From Betaproteobacteria bacterium (GTDB lineage: Bacteria > Acidobacteriota > Terriglobia > Acidiferrales > UBA7541): DNA of 64,000 nt. Below the pieces are notes generated by a model. It was not told the DNA's origin and ran no database searches. It saw only the letters and a program-made list of their open reading frames with translations. Both the position numbers and the translations under genes were made by a program. The stretch lies in the NCBI GenBank assembly GCA_903970165.1, contig CAJCHZ010000054.1, positions 1-64,000 on the forward strand. Reading direction: 5' to 3'. Shown one piece after another: positions 17,326 through 26,714 of the stretch (the first letter of the stretch is position 1; the number at the start of each line of letters is the position of its first letter).

Positions 17326-18400
17326 ATGAGCGGCCAAGTCTATAGATTCGATCAGTTTGAGTTACTCTCCGACGAAGGCGAACTGCGTAGCGGGGATACT
17401 TTCGTCCGATTGCAGGAAAAGCCCCTGCGATTGCTGATGGTCCTGCTCGAAAACCCGCAACGATTGGTCACACGCGAGCAACTTCGCGAACGGATGTGGG
17501 ACAGCGACACGTTCGTGGACTACGAGCTGGCCATCAATGTTGCCGTCAAGAAGGTTCGGGATGCTCTCGGGGATTGCGCGGACAACCCCAGATTTATTCA
17601 AACCATGGCCAAAAAAGGCTACCGTTTTTCTTGTCCCCGTGGAAGTTCGCAGGCCTGAGGTCGCAGCTCCAAAGGTTTCACCTCCCACTCCTATCGCGGC
17701 AGAGCGTGCCGGGGAGATCGACGGTAGGCGTGGCCCCAGGCTGTTAGTTCGCAGCCGTTGGGTCTTCGCATCGCTTGCAGCGGGAGTTTTGTCCGTCTTC
17801 GGGCTTTGGTTTATTAAGACACAGACAAAGAGCCAGTCGTTGCCGCAAATCCATTCGCGCGCAGTGCTGCCTTTACGTGATTTGTCTCCCGATTCCGGTC
17901 AGGAATACTTCGCAGACGGGATCACGGAAGAGCTCATCACCAACCTCGCGCAGACTCTTCCGCTGCGCGTCGTCCGACGCACTTCGGTTATGCGCTATAA
18001 ACAAACAAGCGAGCCTGAACAAATCGGGCGGGAACTTGGCGTGGAGGGCGCGGTGGTGCGCTCCGGGAACTAAGTAACGGTCACGGTGCAGTTGATCGAC
18101 GCGACCGAAGATCGCCATTTATGGGCGCAGAAATATCACCGGGACTTAGGGGACCTTCTGGAGATGGAAGCAGAGGTCGCCCAACAGATCTCCAGCCAAA
18201 TCCACAAGACTCTTAGTTTGCAGCAACACGTCTACGTGAAGAGCTCCCCTCCATTGATCCGCAGGTCCTGGAACTGTATTTGCAGGGCCGGTATTTCTGG
18301 AACAAACGCACCGACGAAGGCGTCAGTGAGAAAGGCCCAAACAGTGAAAGCGAGCAGTAGAACGTCGAACTCACGGGTGGCATGGCCCCAGCCAATCCTT
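17326..18400 (+). pseudogene. Decayed CadC/ToxR-type winged-helix TolB-like regulator
   Basis: An intact 110-aa start (MSGQVYRFDQFELLSDEGEL, then LVTREQLRERMWDSDTFVDY) is a Trans_reg_C winged helix. Near 17640 the frame shifts, then continues as a linker, a membrane helix (SRWVFASLAAGVLSVFGLWF) and a TolB/FlgO-like sensor part (LSPDSGQEYFADGITEELIT). This stops at 18071-18073. The next codons continue in frame (VTVTVQLIDATEDRHLWAQK, LQGRYFWNKRTDEGVSEK) before further stops. The TPR tail is missing, replaced by a group II intron remnant. At least one frameshift and two stops make it a pseudogene. Confidence 0.8.
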
Positions 18401-18516
18401 CGGCTGAGTTTTGCAGGTTCAGAAGACGGTGAAGCCGAAACGGAAATCTGCAGAGCGGCGAAGCCCTTGTGGCGAACGACGACTCGAACCTCCGGCGCGC
18501 AAGCGCTCAACTCACT

Positions 18517-18591
18517 GAACCGCCGTATGCGGACACGCCTGTGCGGTGGTGTGGGAGGGGCGAGCAGGTGACTGCTCCCCCTATCCCGATT
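18517..18591 (+). mobile_element. 3' remnant of a bacterial group II intron (domains V-VI)
   Basis: GAACCGCCGTATGCGG with the paired TGCGGTGGT at 18541-18549 has the domain V hairpin sequence of bacterial group II introns. It is followed by a GGGGCGAGCAG/CTGCTCCCC stem-loop (domain VI-like) and the 3' terminus CTATCCCGAT near 18591. In translation the segment reads LNRRMRTRLCGGVGG, a string often seen where intron ORF predictions run into domain V. No reverse transcriptase or domains I-IV are recognisable upstream, so only the 3' end survives, inside the decayed regulator gene. Confidence 0.65.
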
Positions 18592-18611
18592 ACTTCGGTG
18601 AGTTGAGGCAG

Positions 18612-19064
18612 CTACCTTGCGGAAGCAGCGGCGGATTTGGCGCGGCCGAGTTCGGGGACGACGCCAAGTTGCTGCATGAGGCCCAGAGCGTCCCAGTTGA
18701 CGTAGCCTTCGGACATTTTGCCGTTCGTGAAGCGGGCAATGCTAACGCCGGTGATGTTGAATTGCTTGTTGCTGGGGGCAATGCCGTTGAGTTCGCCCTT
18801 GTGGGTGCCGCGGCAAGACCAACGCGCAACAACGGTTTCGCCTTCAGCGATGAGGTCCTCGACGGTGAAGCGAATGTCGGGGAAGGCATTGCGGTAAAGA
18901 GTGACGCGCTTCTTCTCGGCTTCAGGTCCGCGACCGACATCGGGCGTGGAGCTGTCGTGGTGATTGTAGGTTAATGCGACGAGTTCGTCGGCTACCTGCA
19001 CATGCCCCTTATTCCAAACTTCTTCGAACAAACGACGGACGTTGGTTTTGTTTTGTTCAGACAT
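18612..19064 (-). CDS. SnoaL-like ester cyclase-family protein
   Basis: 150 aa from ATG 19064, with AAGGAGA well placed upstream. The sequence pattern TNVRRLFEEVWNKGHVQVAD, followed by HHDSSTPDVGRGPEAEKKRV, is the SnoaL/NTF2-like cone fold of polyketide cyclase-like proteins. FTVEDLIAEGETVVARWSCR then GTHKGELNGIAPSNKQFNIT complete the typical beta strands. Family members bind small organic ligands and the actual substrate is unknown. It stands alone, convergent with the decayed regulator. Confidence 0.8.
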   Translation of the reverse strand: MSEQNKTNVRRLFEEVWNKGHVQVADELVALTYNHHDSSTPDVGRGPEAEKKRVTLYRNAFPDIRFTVEDLIAEGETVVARWSCRGTHKGELNGIAPSNKQFNITGVSIARFTNGKMSEGYVNWDALGLMQQLGVVPELGRAKSAAASAR

Positions 19065-19585
19065 GATGAATCTCCTTTTTCGAAACACGGACTTCCTACT
19101 TGCTTATAGCGAGTTGGGCTTGAGCAATGTGGCGCGTGAAACCGCTGGCGTGTGAAAACCTGTACGTCGAACAGGAGGTAGGGCCCCGCGCGAGGAATAA
19201 AAAAGAACCTAGTAGGTTCTGCCCTGTTGGCGCTCGATGCGGAGCTTGTCCTTAAAAGAAACTGCGAACGGACTGAGAAGCGGGAGTCTCGCCTCAAACA
19301 GCGAAACCACGAACTCATAGTGTTCTTTACGGATATGAGAGTCAAGGACATTCGAAGGATTCTTTTGTGATGAGCGCCGAGCAAGCCTCTAGATTTGCCT
19401 TTGTACGCGCGCTCTTTTTTCGCAAAGCCTTACGCCCAAGCGTCGGGAACCGCGCGGAGGCCTGGAGGGCCGGGCGGTTAAGCAACGATTGGGCACATAG
19501 GTACTGCTGGGCGGTTGACTCCGGGCGGGTTGGCTTCCAAAATCATAAAACGGGGTAAATCGGTTAAAACACCCCTTAAAACCGA
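19065..19585 (+). other. Gene-poor spacer
   Basis: About 520 bp between the SnoaL-like gene and the next plus-strand gene. Apart from a small hairpin at 19204-19220 I see no supported gene, RNA or repeat. Promoters for both divergent neighbours should be here, but no convincing boxes stand out. Confidence 0.35.
19197..19220 (-). terminator. Possible rho-independent terminator
   Basis: On the minus strand AGAACCTA-C-TAGGTTCT is followed by TTTTTTATT. The stem is up to 8 bp with a tight loop. It lies upstream of the SnoaL-like gene and no clear minus-strand gene precedes it, so its transcript is unknown. Confidence 0.3.
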
Positions 19586-20473
19586 ATGGCACAAGAGCCA
19601 AACGCCGTGGAACAAGCCGTAGCACGCGCCTTACGAGAGAACCTCGAACGGATCCAGCGGAATTCCGACGAACTGCATCAGGCGGTCGGGGATCTGGTGG
19701 CGGCGTGCGCCAGTTCGAAGCCGACCAATGCGCTGCCTTCGATGTTACGGGCGCAGACTTCGGCGGCGTCCATGTCCGCGGCGCTGGAAGTTTTGTCGCG
19801 GTTTGTGGCGATGGCGGTGCAACCGGGGCAGCGTTCGCCGCTGGAAGCGCAGATTACGCATTTGATGAGTACGGCTGCGGTTGAGCCGGCCCCCGAGCCC
19901 GTGCGGCCGCAACCTGCGGTGCCCACGCCGATGGCGCAGGCGCCTGCAGTAGCGCCAGTTCATGCACCAGCACCGCCGCACGCTCCAGCTCAGGCGCCCG
20001 TGCAAGCGGCCCCGCGAGTCCAACCCGTCGTGACCCCACCCCCGCCGCCTCCTGAACCAGAACCTATCATTGAGTTGGAGGCAGTACCGGAAGCAATTGA
20101 ATTAATCGAGACGGTGGACTCTCGGGTGCCGGTTGAATCGGAACTTGAGCCTGAAGGCGACTTCAACGTCAATCAGTTGTCGCCGGAAGAGCAGGAATTG
20201 CACAGGCGCGCAAATCGGGTGGCGAAAGTTTCGATGCAAGATATTAAAATGCTCAGACCGGAGCAAGTGCGGCTTGGCCGGGAGAAAAAAGATCTTTGTG
20301 TTCGACTGAAAGACGACATTGAAAAAGCGCATCGAGAATACGACAGACGTTTCAAACCCATCATGGACCACCCAGTGGATTATTTTTATCGCTGGGCGGT
20401 GGAAATCCTCGCGGAGGGCGATCCTCACGCTCTCGGCGATTATCCGTACGCGACACCCGCGCGGCATCGGTAA
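19586..20473 (+). CDS. Conserved hypothetical protein, Pro/Ala-rich linker with C-terminal helical domain
   Basis: 295 aa. The N-terminal helical part (VEQAVARALRENLERIQRNS, residues ~8-90) looks like a coiled oligomerization segment. It is followed by a Pro/Ala/Glu-rich linker (~100-190). The C-terminal ~90 residues (LHRRANRVAKVSMQDIKMLR, LGREKKDLCVRLKDDIEKAH, WAVEILAEGDPHALGDYPY) match a short conserved helical domain often found at the ends of Acidobacteriota and Myxococcota signalling proteins. I cannot name a function. It ends just before the Slt gene and is probably co-transcribed with it. Confidence 0.6.
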   Translation: MAQEPNAVEQAVARALRENLERIQRNSDELHQAVGDLVAACASSKPTNALPSMLRAQTSAASMSAALEVLSRFVAMAVQPGQRSPLEAQITHLMSTAAVEPAPEPVRPQPAVPTPMAQAPAVAPVHAPAPPHAPAQAPVQAAPRVQPVVTPPPPPPEPEPIIELEAVPEAIELIETVDSRVPVESELEPEGDFNVNQLSPEEQELHRRANRVAKVSMQDIKMLRPEQVRLGREKKDLCVRLKDDIEKAHREYDRRFKPIMDHPVDYFYRWAVEILAEGDPHALGDYPYATPARHR

Positions 20474-20531
20474 AAGTGCAGACGGGAACTGGCTTGCGGC
20501 AGAAACCATCGCTGCGGCGCGGAGTGTTTGT

Positions 20532-22859
20532 GTGCTGGCGCTGGCGTTTGCGCTGATCGCCGGCAATGCGACGGAAGTTCTTGCGCAGGCTTCCAAACAA
20601 AACCGGAAAAAAGTGAAGAAGCCCGCGGCTGTCCCGTGCCGCGTCGGCTGCAAGCCGGATACGGGTACACCCGGCGTTGCGGCGGATACTCCGGAAGACC
20701 GGGCACGCCAGATGGAACTTGCGCAATTGGCGCGCGGTCTGCACAACGGTTCGCCCGGCGCTTACAACAATCTATCGGCTTTTGCCGCGAAGAATGCCGC
20801 GAACGTTTGGGGCGCGCGGGCTGCGCTCACACTGGGCTACGAGGATCACTCGAACAAGCACTACCAGCAAGCGCTTGTGTGGTTTGACAAAGCGGCCAGG
20901 GACACCCTTTTGCGCGAGTACGTTTTGTACTGGACGGCGCAGGCGAAGCAAGCCCTTGGGCGATCCAAGGACGCACTGGTTGACCTCGAGACCATGCAGC
21001 ACGACTTTCCGAATACGGCGATGAAGGAGCAGTTGCTCGAAAGCCTCGCGCCGCTGGCTACCGGGCTTGGCAAGGCGCAGGATGCCATTGATGCTCTGAA
21101 TTCTTATTCGGCAACGAACACACGCCCCAATTTGCTGCTGTACCGGGCTTCGGCCTACTACGCGACGCATCAGTTGCCGCGGGCGGCTAAGGATTATCAG
21201 GCGATTTTTTATAAGTATTCGCAGAGCGATGAGGCGAAGACCGCGGGCACGGCCTTGCAGAAGATTTCACGCGAAATGGGCAAGGAGTATTCCTATCCCG
21301 GAGTTGAGCTGCAGCAGGAGCGAGCGCAGTCTTTCTTCGGAGCGCACAAGTGGAGAGAAGCGCGCGCGGAATACGAAAAGCTGCTCAGCATGCTGAAAGA
21401 TCCGGCAAACCCAAACCGGCAGCTCGCCGAACTGCGCGTGGCGCAGGCACGCGTGCAGTCCAAGGGATCTCCGAAATTGCTGGCTTCACTGAAGACGCCG
21501 GATTTTGAAGTAGATGCGGAGCGGCTCTTTGCGCTTTCCCAGGCTTACCGGAGCGACAAGAAGATTTCGGAGATGTTTTCCACGCTGAATGAGCTGACGC
21601 AGAAATATCCGCTGAGCAAATGGAACGAAGAAGGTTTCATGGCCGCGGGAAATTATTACTGGGTAGATTTGGACCGCACGCGGGCTGCAAGTTATTACCA
21701 GCGCGTTGTGGATGCGTTCCCGAGCGGGAAAAATGCGTTCAGCGCGGAATGGCGAGTGGCGTGGGTCGCCTATTTGAATCGGCAGCCGGACGCCGAAGAC
21801 AAGATCAAAACATTTTTGACGAAGTATCCTATTTCGGCCAACTCAGCGGATGCGGTCTATTGGCTGGGGCGGCTCGCCGAACGCAACGGAAAAACCGCTG
21901 AGGCACGAGCGTTTTATCAGAAAGATGCAGATCGCTTTCCGCAAACTTACTTTGGACATGCTGCCGCGGCGCGATTGAGAAAGCTGGAACCCGGCGACGG
22001 AGACCCGTCGGATATTTTGGACAAGATTCCACCGCCGCCCGCGCTGCGGCCTTTCGATGAGCCGATCCCCGTTGGCGCTGCAGACCGCTGGGCTCGCGCA
22101 CAGGCTCTGCGCACGATTGCGTTCGACGCGTCGGCTGAGCTGGAGCTGAAGAGCGCTTACTTTGCGACTTCTTCACCGAGATTTTTGTATGAAGCAGCGC
22201 TCGCGGCGTTCGATCAGGGGCATTTTGCGGCGGGGATGGCATATGGGCGCATCATCGTTCCGAACTTCGAGTCGCGCAAAATCGATGATTTGCCTGTCGG
22301 CGTGTGGAAAGTGCTGTATCCGCTTCCGTATGAATCGCTGATTCGACGCGAAGCGGCAAAGAATAATTTCGATCCTTTGTTCGCAGCCGGGTTGATGCGA
22401 CAAGAGTCGACTTTCCAATCCGATGCTCTTTCGCCCACTAACGCCATTGGGCTGATGCAAGTTGAGCCGAAGACCGGGAAATTGCTTGCGAAGCAGCTTC
22501 GATTGAAGTTCTCGACGGACAAACTTTTTCAGCCGGAATACAACATTCAACTGGGCATGCTCTATATTTCGGGGCTGTTGAGGCTGACGGGCGCACCGGA
22601 ATATGCGTGCGCGGCTTTTGATGCGGGCGAAGATCGCATCGCGGCCTGGAAGGCGGAACGCAATTATGAGGAGATTCCCGAGCTGGTGGAATCTATCCCC
22701 TTCACGGAAACACGCGATTACGTGCAAATCGTCTTGCGCAATTCGGAAGTCTACCGGATGATTTATGGTCAGTCGGGAGCGGCGTCTTCGTCGGCGGGCT
22801 GGGCGCAACCTTCTTCAGGCTTCGGGCCACGCCGCACGTCTTCTGCTCGCATGCACTGA
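20532..22859 (+). CDS. Soluble lytic murein transglycosylase (Slt70-like)
   Basis: About 775 aa from GTG 20532. The open frame also runs back to ATG 20319, but that overlaps the upstream gene by 155 bp. Both choices keep a hydrophobic export segment (LALAFALIAGNATEVLAQ). The body is a long alpha-solenoid of TPR-like repeats (residues ~60-580), the U/L superhelix of Slt enzymes. The C-terminal SLT domain shows AGLMRQESTFQSDALSPTNA (catalytic Glu in RQES), GLMQVEPKTGKLLAK and YACAAFDAGEDRIAAW. Such enzymes cleave peptidoglycan strands in the periplasm, releasing 1,6-anhydro-muropeptides. An aminotransferase follows after 25 bp. Confidence 0.9.
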   Translation: MLALAFALIAGNATEVLAQASKQNRKKVKKPAAVPCRVGCKPDTGTPGVAADTPEDRARQMELAQLARGLHNGSPGAYNNLSAFAAKNAANVWGARAALTLGYEDHSNKHYQQALVWFDKAARDTLLREYVLYWTAQAKQALGRSKDALVDLETMQHDFPNTAMKEQLLESLAPLATGLGKAQDAIDALNSYSATNTRPNLLLYRASAYYATHQLPRAAKDYQAIFYKYSQSDEAKTAGTALQKISREMGKEYSYPGVELQQERAQSFFGAHKWREARAEYEKLLSMLKDPANPNRQLAELRVAQARVQSKGSPKLLASLKTPDFEVDAERLFALSQAYRSDKKISEMFSTLNELTQKYPLSKWNEEGFMAAGNYYWVDLDRTRAASYYQRVVDAFPSGKNAFSAEWRVAWVAYLNRQPDAEDKIKTFLTKYPISANSADAVYWLGRLAERNGKTAEARAFYQKDADRFPQTYFGHAAAARLRKLEPGDGDPSDILDKIPPPPALRPFDEPIPVGAADRWARAQALRTIAFDASAELELKSAYFATSSPRFLYEAALAAFDQGHFAAGMAYGRIIVPNFESRKIDDLPVGVWKVLYPLPYESLIRREAAKNNFDPLFAAGLMRQESTFQSDALSPTNAIGLMQVEPKTGKLLAKQLRLKFSTDKLFQPEYNIQLGMLYISGLLRLTGAPEYACAAFDAGEDRIAAWKAERNYEEIPELVESIPFTETRDYVQIVLRNSEVYRMIYGQSGAASSSAGWAQPSSGFGPRRTSSARMH

Positions 22860-22884
22860 CAATCCAGATCGCCTGGCAGGCTAA

Positions 22885-24117
22885 ATGACTCCTTCTGAAA
22901 CCGGCATCGCGCAGGCCGCGCGCCGCATGCTTTCCGCGAAAGCGGAACAATTCACGGAATCCGTTATCCGCGAGATGACACGCCTGGCGTTGAAGCATAA
23001 GGCGGTCAACCTTTCCCAGGGATTTCCCGATTTTGCCGCGCCCGCGGAAATCAAAGAAGCCGCGCGGCAGGCCGTCGCCGACGACATCAATCAGTATGCG
23101 ATCACCTGGGGCGCGAAACCTTTGCGCGACGCCATCGTCGAGAAATTTGAGCGCACGCAGGGAGTGCGCGTCGATCCCGAACGGGAAATCACGATTTGCT
23201 GCGGTTCGACGGAAGCGATGATGTCCACGATGCTGGCCATCATTAATCCCGGAGACGAGATTGTCGTGTTCGAGCCGTTCTATGAGAACTATGGACCGGA
23301 CGCGATTTTGAGCGGGGCTACGCCGCGCTTCGTGAAGATGCGGCCGCCCGAAAACGAGAATTCGGTATGGAGCTTCGACGAAAAAGAATTGGCGGCAGCA
23401 TTTGGACCACATACAAAGGCGATTATTCTCAATACGCCAAACAATCCTACCGGCAAGGTTTTTACGCGAGATGAACTCGAATTTATTCGCGACCTTTGCG
23501 TGCGCTGGAACGCGTTCTGCGTTACGGACGAGATTTACGAGCACATTTTGTACGACGGGACGGAGCACATTTCGATGGCGCGCATTGATGGCATGCGCGA
23601 CCGCACGATCGTGATCAATGGGATGTCGAAGACGTACAGTGTGACGGGTTGGCGCGTTGGATGGGCGATCGCTCCACCGGAACCAACCGCATCCATCCGC
23701 AAAGTACACGATTTTCTGACCGTCGGAGCGGCCGCGCCTCTGCAGCAGGCTGGAGCCATCGCGTTGAAGTCGCCGCAGTCGTATTACGATAAGCTTGCGT
23801 CGGACTATTCCGTGCGGCGCGAGCGATTGCTCAAAATATTGAGCGCCGCCGGGTTCACGGTCTTCAAGCCGCGCGGCGCATATTACATCATGACGGACAT
23901 TTCCCGATTCGAATTTCCGTCGCAGCAATTCCCGGCGGACACGCGCGACGTTTCTTTCGCCAAATATCTCGTGGAAAAAATAGGCGTGGCTGTTGTACCG
24001 GGCTCTAGTTTCTACAACAACTCTGCCGATGGCTCTTCGCAAGTTCGCTTCACGTTCTGCAAAAAAGAATCCACTCTTGCCGCCGCAGAAGAACGTCTTG
24101 CCCGGCTTCATGCTTAA
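22885..24117 (+). CDS. Class I/II PLP-dependent aminotransferase (KAT/YbdL-like)
   Basis: 410-aa fold-type I aminotransferase. Key elements are VNLSQGFPDF, DDINQYAITWGAKPLRDAIV, the phosphate-anchoring CCGSTEAM, ILNTPNNPTGKVFTRDEL (substrate/cofactor Asn), VTDEIYEHILYDG (Asp/Tyr contacting PLP), the Schiff-base Lys in NGMSKTYSVTGWRVGW, and a C-terminal VRFTFCKK holding the carboxylate-binding Arg. The QGFPDF opening and length suit the kynurenine-oxoglutarate/methionine aminotransferase group. Substrate preference cannot be read from sequence alone. It likely forms a short operon with the Slt gene. Confidence 0.9.
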   Translation: MTPSETGIAQAARRMLSAKAEQFTESVIREMTRLALKHKAVNLSQGFPDFAAPAEIKEAARQAVADDINQYAITWGAKPLRDAIVEKFERTQGVRVDPEREITICCGSTEAMMSTMLAIINPGDEIVVFEPFYENYGPDAILSGATPRFVKMRPPENENSVWSFDEKELAAAFGPHTKAIILNTPNNPTGKVFTRDELEFIRDLCVRWNAFCVTDEIYEHILYDGTEHISMARIDGMRDRTIVINGMSKTYSVTGWRVGWAIAPPEPTASIRKVHDFLTVGAAAPLQQAGAIALKSPQSYYDKLASDYSVRRERLLKILSAAGFTVFKPRGAYYIMTDISRFEFPSQQFPADTRDVSFAKYLVEKIGVAVVPGSSFYNNSADGSSQVRFTFCKKESTLAAAEERLARLHA

Positions 24118-24598
24118 ACGAATGTGGGGCTGATGGCTTCGCGAGTGAGCCGTCCACGCGAAGATAAGCTTCCACTCACATTTCAAATGCGGAATCCACC
24201 TGGCCCCGCTTAGTACAGCCGTACTATCGTGGTACCGCCGTACTATTGTCAGATTCAGAACTGCGTGGCACTTTCTAAATACTGTCCAACAATAAAATCC
24301 AGCATGAATTCAGGCCAAGACAGCGCTCGTGCTGATTCCTGGCACCCACTCTGGCAATGGGGGGAAACAATGTCAGCTCTGTTCTCTTGTGGCAGCGGAC
24401 TTCGAGCCGTTGCAGAACGGTCAACATGCGCCAGCCAGCGCGGTTTCGCGTCGCGAAGCATTGCCGAGGCCAAAAAATACGCCTCGTCCGCGCAACGTCC
24501 GAAAAGAATTCCAGGTCTCTGTCCCCAAATCTCGAAGCGCCATGGCAACAGTCCATTTCGATCATTCCAGTCACCTAAAAGACTCTTAGGAGGAAAGA
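24118..24598 (+). other. Long leader region of the collagen-like gene
   Basis: 480 bp without a supported gene. The proximal part holds two tandem palindromes (24211-24246). The distal end has AGGAGG six bases before ATG 24599. A transcript starting near the palindromes would have an unusually long untranslated leader of about 330 nt. Confidence 0.4.
24211..24246. repeat. Two tandem imperfect palindromes, possible operator
   Basis: TAGTACAGCCGTACTAT (24211-24227) and TGGTACCGCCGTACTAT (24230-24246) match at 15 of 17 positions with a 19-bp period. Each unit is itself an inverted repeat of GTAC-type half-sites around a GCC centre (TAGTAC/GTACTA). Position between an aminotransferase gene and a secreted collagen-like gene suggests binding of a dimeric regulator as two adjacent dimers. 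Confidence 0.5.
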
Positions 24599-26377
24599 AT
24601 GAGAATGAAAATCGCGGCTGGGGTATTTTTTCTTTTTGCCAGTAGTCCGGCAGTCGGCCAATCCCAAAGTTGGCAGTTTCCTGGACCCATTCCCGCTACT
24701 GTTTCCGGTTATCCATCTCCGCTGCAGGCAACGACTGGTCCGCTTGCGCCAGGCTCGTACAGTGTGACCGCAAAAACGTCGCTGCAAAATCAGGCAAGCT
24801 ATTGGGAGCCACAAGCCAGGTGTTTCCTTGTACTGGCGGATGCGAATGGAAATTTTCTTTCCGCTTATCCGACCTTGGACGAAACAGACGTAACGCTGGA
24901 CCAGGGTGGCGCCGGGGCGAATACAGCCAGCATCACTCTGGCCACTGTCTACGTCGTGGTCGCTGGCGGTCCCAATAACATCGGCCTCCACTGCACCACT
25001 TCTCAGAAGGCCCAATATGTTTCTACGGTCATCACGGCTACGTCGCTGCAAGGAACAGCAGGTCCAGCAGGTGCGGTCGGTCCGGCTGGTCCAATTGGGT
25101 TGAGCGGAGCCACTGGTGCGGTCGGTCCACAAGGGCCAGCGGGCCTTCCTGGCGGAGTTGGTGCGCAGGGGCCAGCGGGCCCGGCTGGTCCAGCAGGTCC
25201 GGTGGGAGCGACCGGTGCTCAAGGCCCCATCGGATTAACTGGCGCCACCGGAGCGCCCGGGGCAGTTGGCCCAGCAGGTCCTGCGGGGCCGTCAGGTGCG
25301 ACCGGTCCGCAAGGTCCAATAGGGTTAACCGGAGCTGGTGGAGTGCCCGGCGCGGTTGGTCCAGCGGGCCCCGCGGGACCAGCTGGACCGGTTGGTGCAA
25401 TTGGTCCGCAAGGACCGATCGGATTGACTGGTGCTACTGGTGCGACGGGAGCCCCGGGTGCTACGGGCCCAGCAGGGCCGTCAGGTGCGATCGGTCCCCA
25501 AGGACCCGCGGGCCCAATTGGGCCGATTGGATTGCCTGGAGCCGCTGGACCTGCTGGAGCGCAAGGGCCAGTTGGATTAACAGGCCCGGCAGGTCCTCAA
25601 GGCGCAGCAGGTGCGGATGGTTTACCTGGTCCCGTAGGTCCCCAAGGTCCAACCGGCCAACAGACTTTTTCCGGGGTTTGGGCTCCTGGCAATACGTATG
25701 TTCAAGGGAGCATCGTCATTCGTGCGGCATGCGCAAGCTCCCAGTGCAACCAGGGCGCGATTGGACCGTACATGAACGTGACCGGCTCTTCCAGCCAGGA
25801 TCCAATTCTGGGAGACCCAGGATACGACACCACGAATTGGCAATTGATGGCGCCTGGCCCAGCTAACTTTGTGCCGATGCAGGTTCCGAATGCACCGATT
25901 GTAGGCCAAATTAACGGCGCCCTCGCCGGACTCAACAGCCCTGCCTACAACAATTTTCCGTTCGGAAATAATTTTTCCTGCTATCCGATTGTTGGCGCAG
26001 CAAGCTCGTCTTCCTTCGAGGGCGCCACGTGTCAAAATATTGGCCCCGGTCTCGGGAGTTCGCCCAGTACGGGTAAGTATTCAACATTCACCATCACTCT
26101 GGCGTCGCCGTTCCTCGCTGCCCGGACCGTATCAGGCAGCACCTCCGCAGATAGTGCTTTGACGATCGACTTAATTGGCGGAAGCTCGGTCCAAATCCTC
26201 GGCAGTTGCACGATTAGTCTTGGCGGGAGCAATTGTTCTGGAAATATCTCTGCGGCGCTTCAAGCCGGCAATGTTCTCGGGATCGCGCTTTACACTTACA
26301 ATCCGCTCATTACGCAAAACGCTCCAGGATACACAGCGGAAACTCTCCCGAGTTTGACGGTAACCGTTACACCGTGA
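24599..26377 (+). CDS. Secreted collagen-like (Gly-X-Y) protein
   Basis: 592 aa with a signal peptide ([20 protein letters not shown]). The N-terminal ~115-residue globular part ([20 protein letters not shown] to [16 protein letters not shown]) is followed by about 200 residues of uninterrupted Gly-X-Y triplets ([19 protein letters not shown] and similar, ~148-350). The C-terminal domain of ~240 residues is rich in Thr/Ser and beta strands ([20 protein letters not shown] at its start, a carbohydrate-binding-like GVWxxGxxYxxGxxV pattern). The triplets should form a triple-helical stalk. Likely a surface or extracellular trimeric protein; binding partner unknown. AGGAGG provides a strong ribosome site. 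Confidence 0.9.
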   Translation: MRMKIAAGVFFLFASSPAVGQSQSWQFPGPIPATVSGYPSPLQATTGPLAPGSYSVTAKTSLQNQASYWEPQARCFLVLADANGNFLSAYPTLDETDVTLDQGGAGANTASITLATVYVVVAGGPNNIGLHCTTSQKAQYVSTVITATSLQGTAGPAGAVGPAGPIGLSGATGAVGPQGPAGLPGGVGAQGPAGPAGPAGPVGATGAQGPIGLTGATGAPGAVGPAGPAGPSGATGPQGPIGLTGAGGVPGAVGPAGPAGPAGPVGAIGPQGPIGLTGATGATGAPGATGPAGPSGAIGPQGPAGPIGPIGLPGAAGPAGAQGPVGLTGPAGPQGAAGADGLPGPVGPQGPTGQQTFSGVWAPGNTYVQGSIVIRAACASSQCNQGAIGPYMNVTGSSSQDPILGDPGYDTTNWQLMAPGPANFVPMQVPNAPIVGQINGALAGLNSPAYNNFPFGNNFSCYPIVGAASSSSFEGATCQNIGPGLGSSPSTGKYSTFTITLASPFLAARTVSGSTSADSALTIDLIGGSSVQILGSCTISLGGSNCSGNISAALQAGNVLGIALYTYNPLITQNAPGYTAETLPSLTVTVTP

Positions 26378-26490
26378 AAGTTCTTCGCGGTGGAAGCTCG
26401 GAAGCATGCAAAAACACAGCGTGGCCGCGCCTATACGGCACGTAATGTTCGAGTAAGTTAACCCGCCAAAAGCTCAGCAAAAACAAGAAT

Positions 26491-26541
26491 GGGGTAGGGT
26501 GCTGACGGTCGGTTGCCCTGTGGTGGTTAGCCCCCTACCCC
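26491..26541. other. Long-stem inverted repeat downstream of the collagen-like gene
   Basis: GGGGTAGGG (26491-26499) pairs exactly with CCCTACCCC (26533-26541), with a possible GCT/AGC inner extension. The loop is about 33 nt and no T-tract follows. It lies between the end of the collagen-like gene and the convergent MBL gene and could be a factor-dependent terminator or an RNA stability element. Confidence 0.35.
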
Positions 26542-26714
26542 GCGAGTGGTCTTGCCTGTATAGACGAGGGCAGAGCGAAATAAGTTTCCTGAGTCGTGAA
26601 AAAAAGATTCATTGAAGCAACAAAAGTGCTGCTTTCCCATAACCGGTCAACTGAAGCGATTCCGCACACTATCGAAATACGATATTTGCAATAAGCTGTG
26701 CGATACGTTCGTGG

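Noticed and set aside
22702..24186. 494-codon minus-strand frame over the aminotransferase
   Set aside because: Arg/His-rich shadow; the plus-strand gene has full motifs.
25050..25660. DNA repeat array or CRISPR in the collagen-like gene
   Set aside because: Periodicity is the 9-bp codon pattern of Gly-X-Y triplets in an intact gene.
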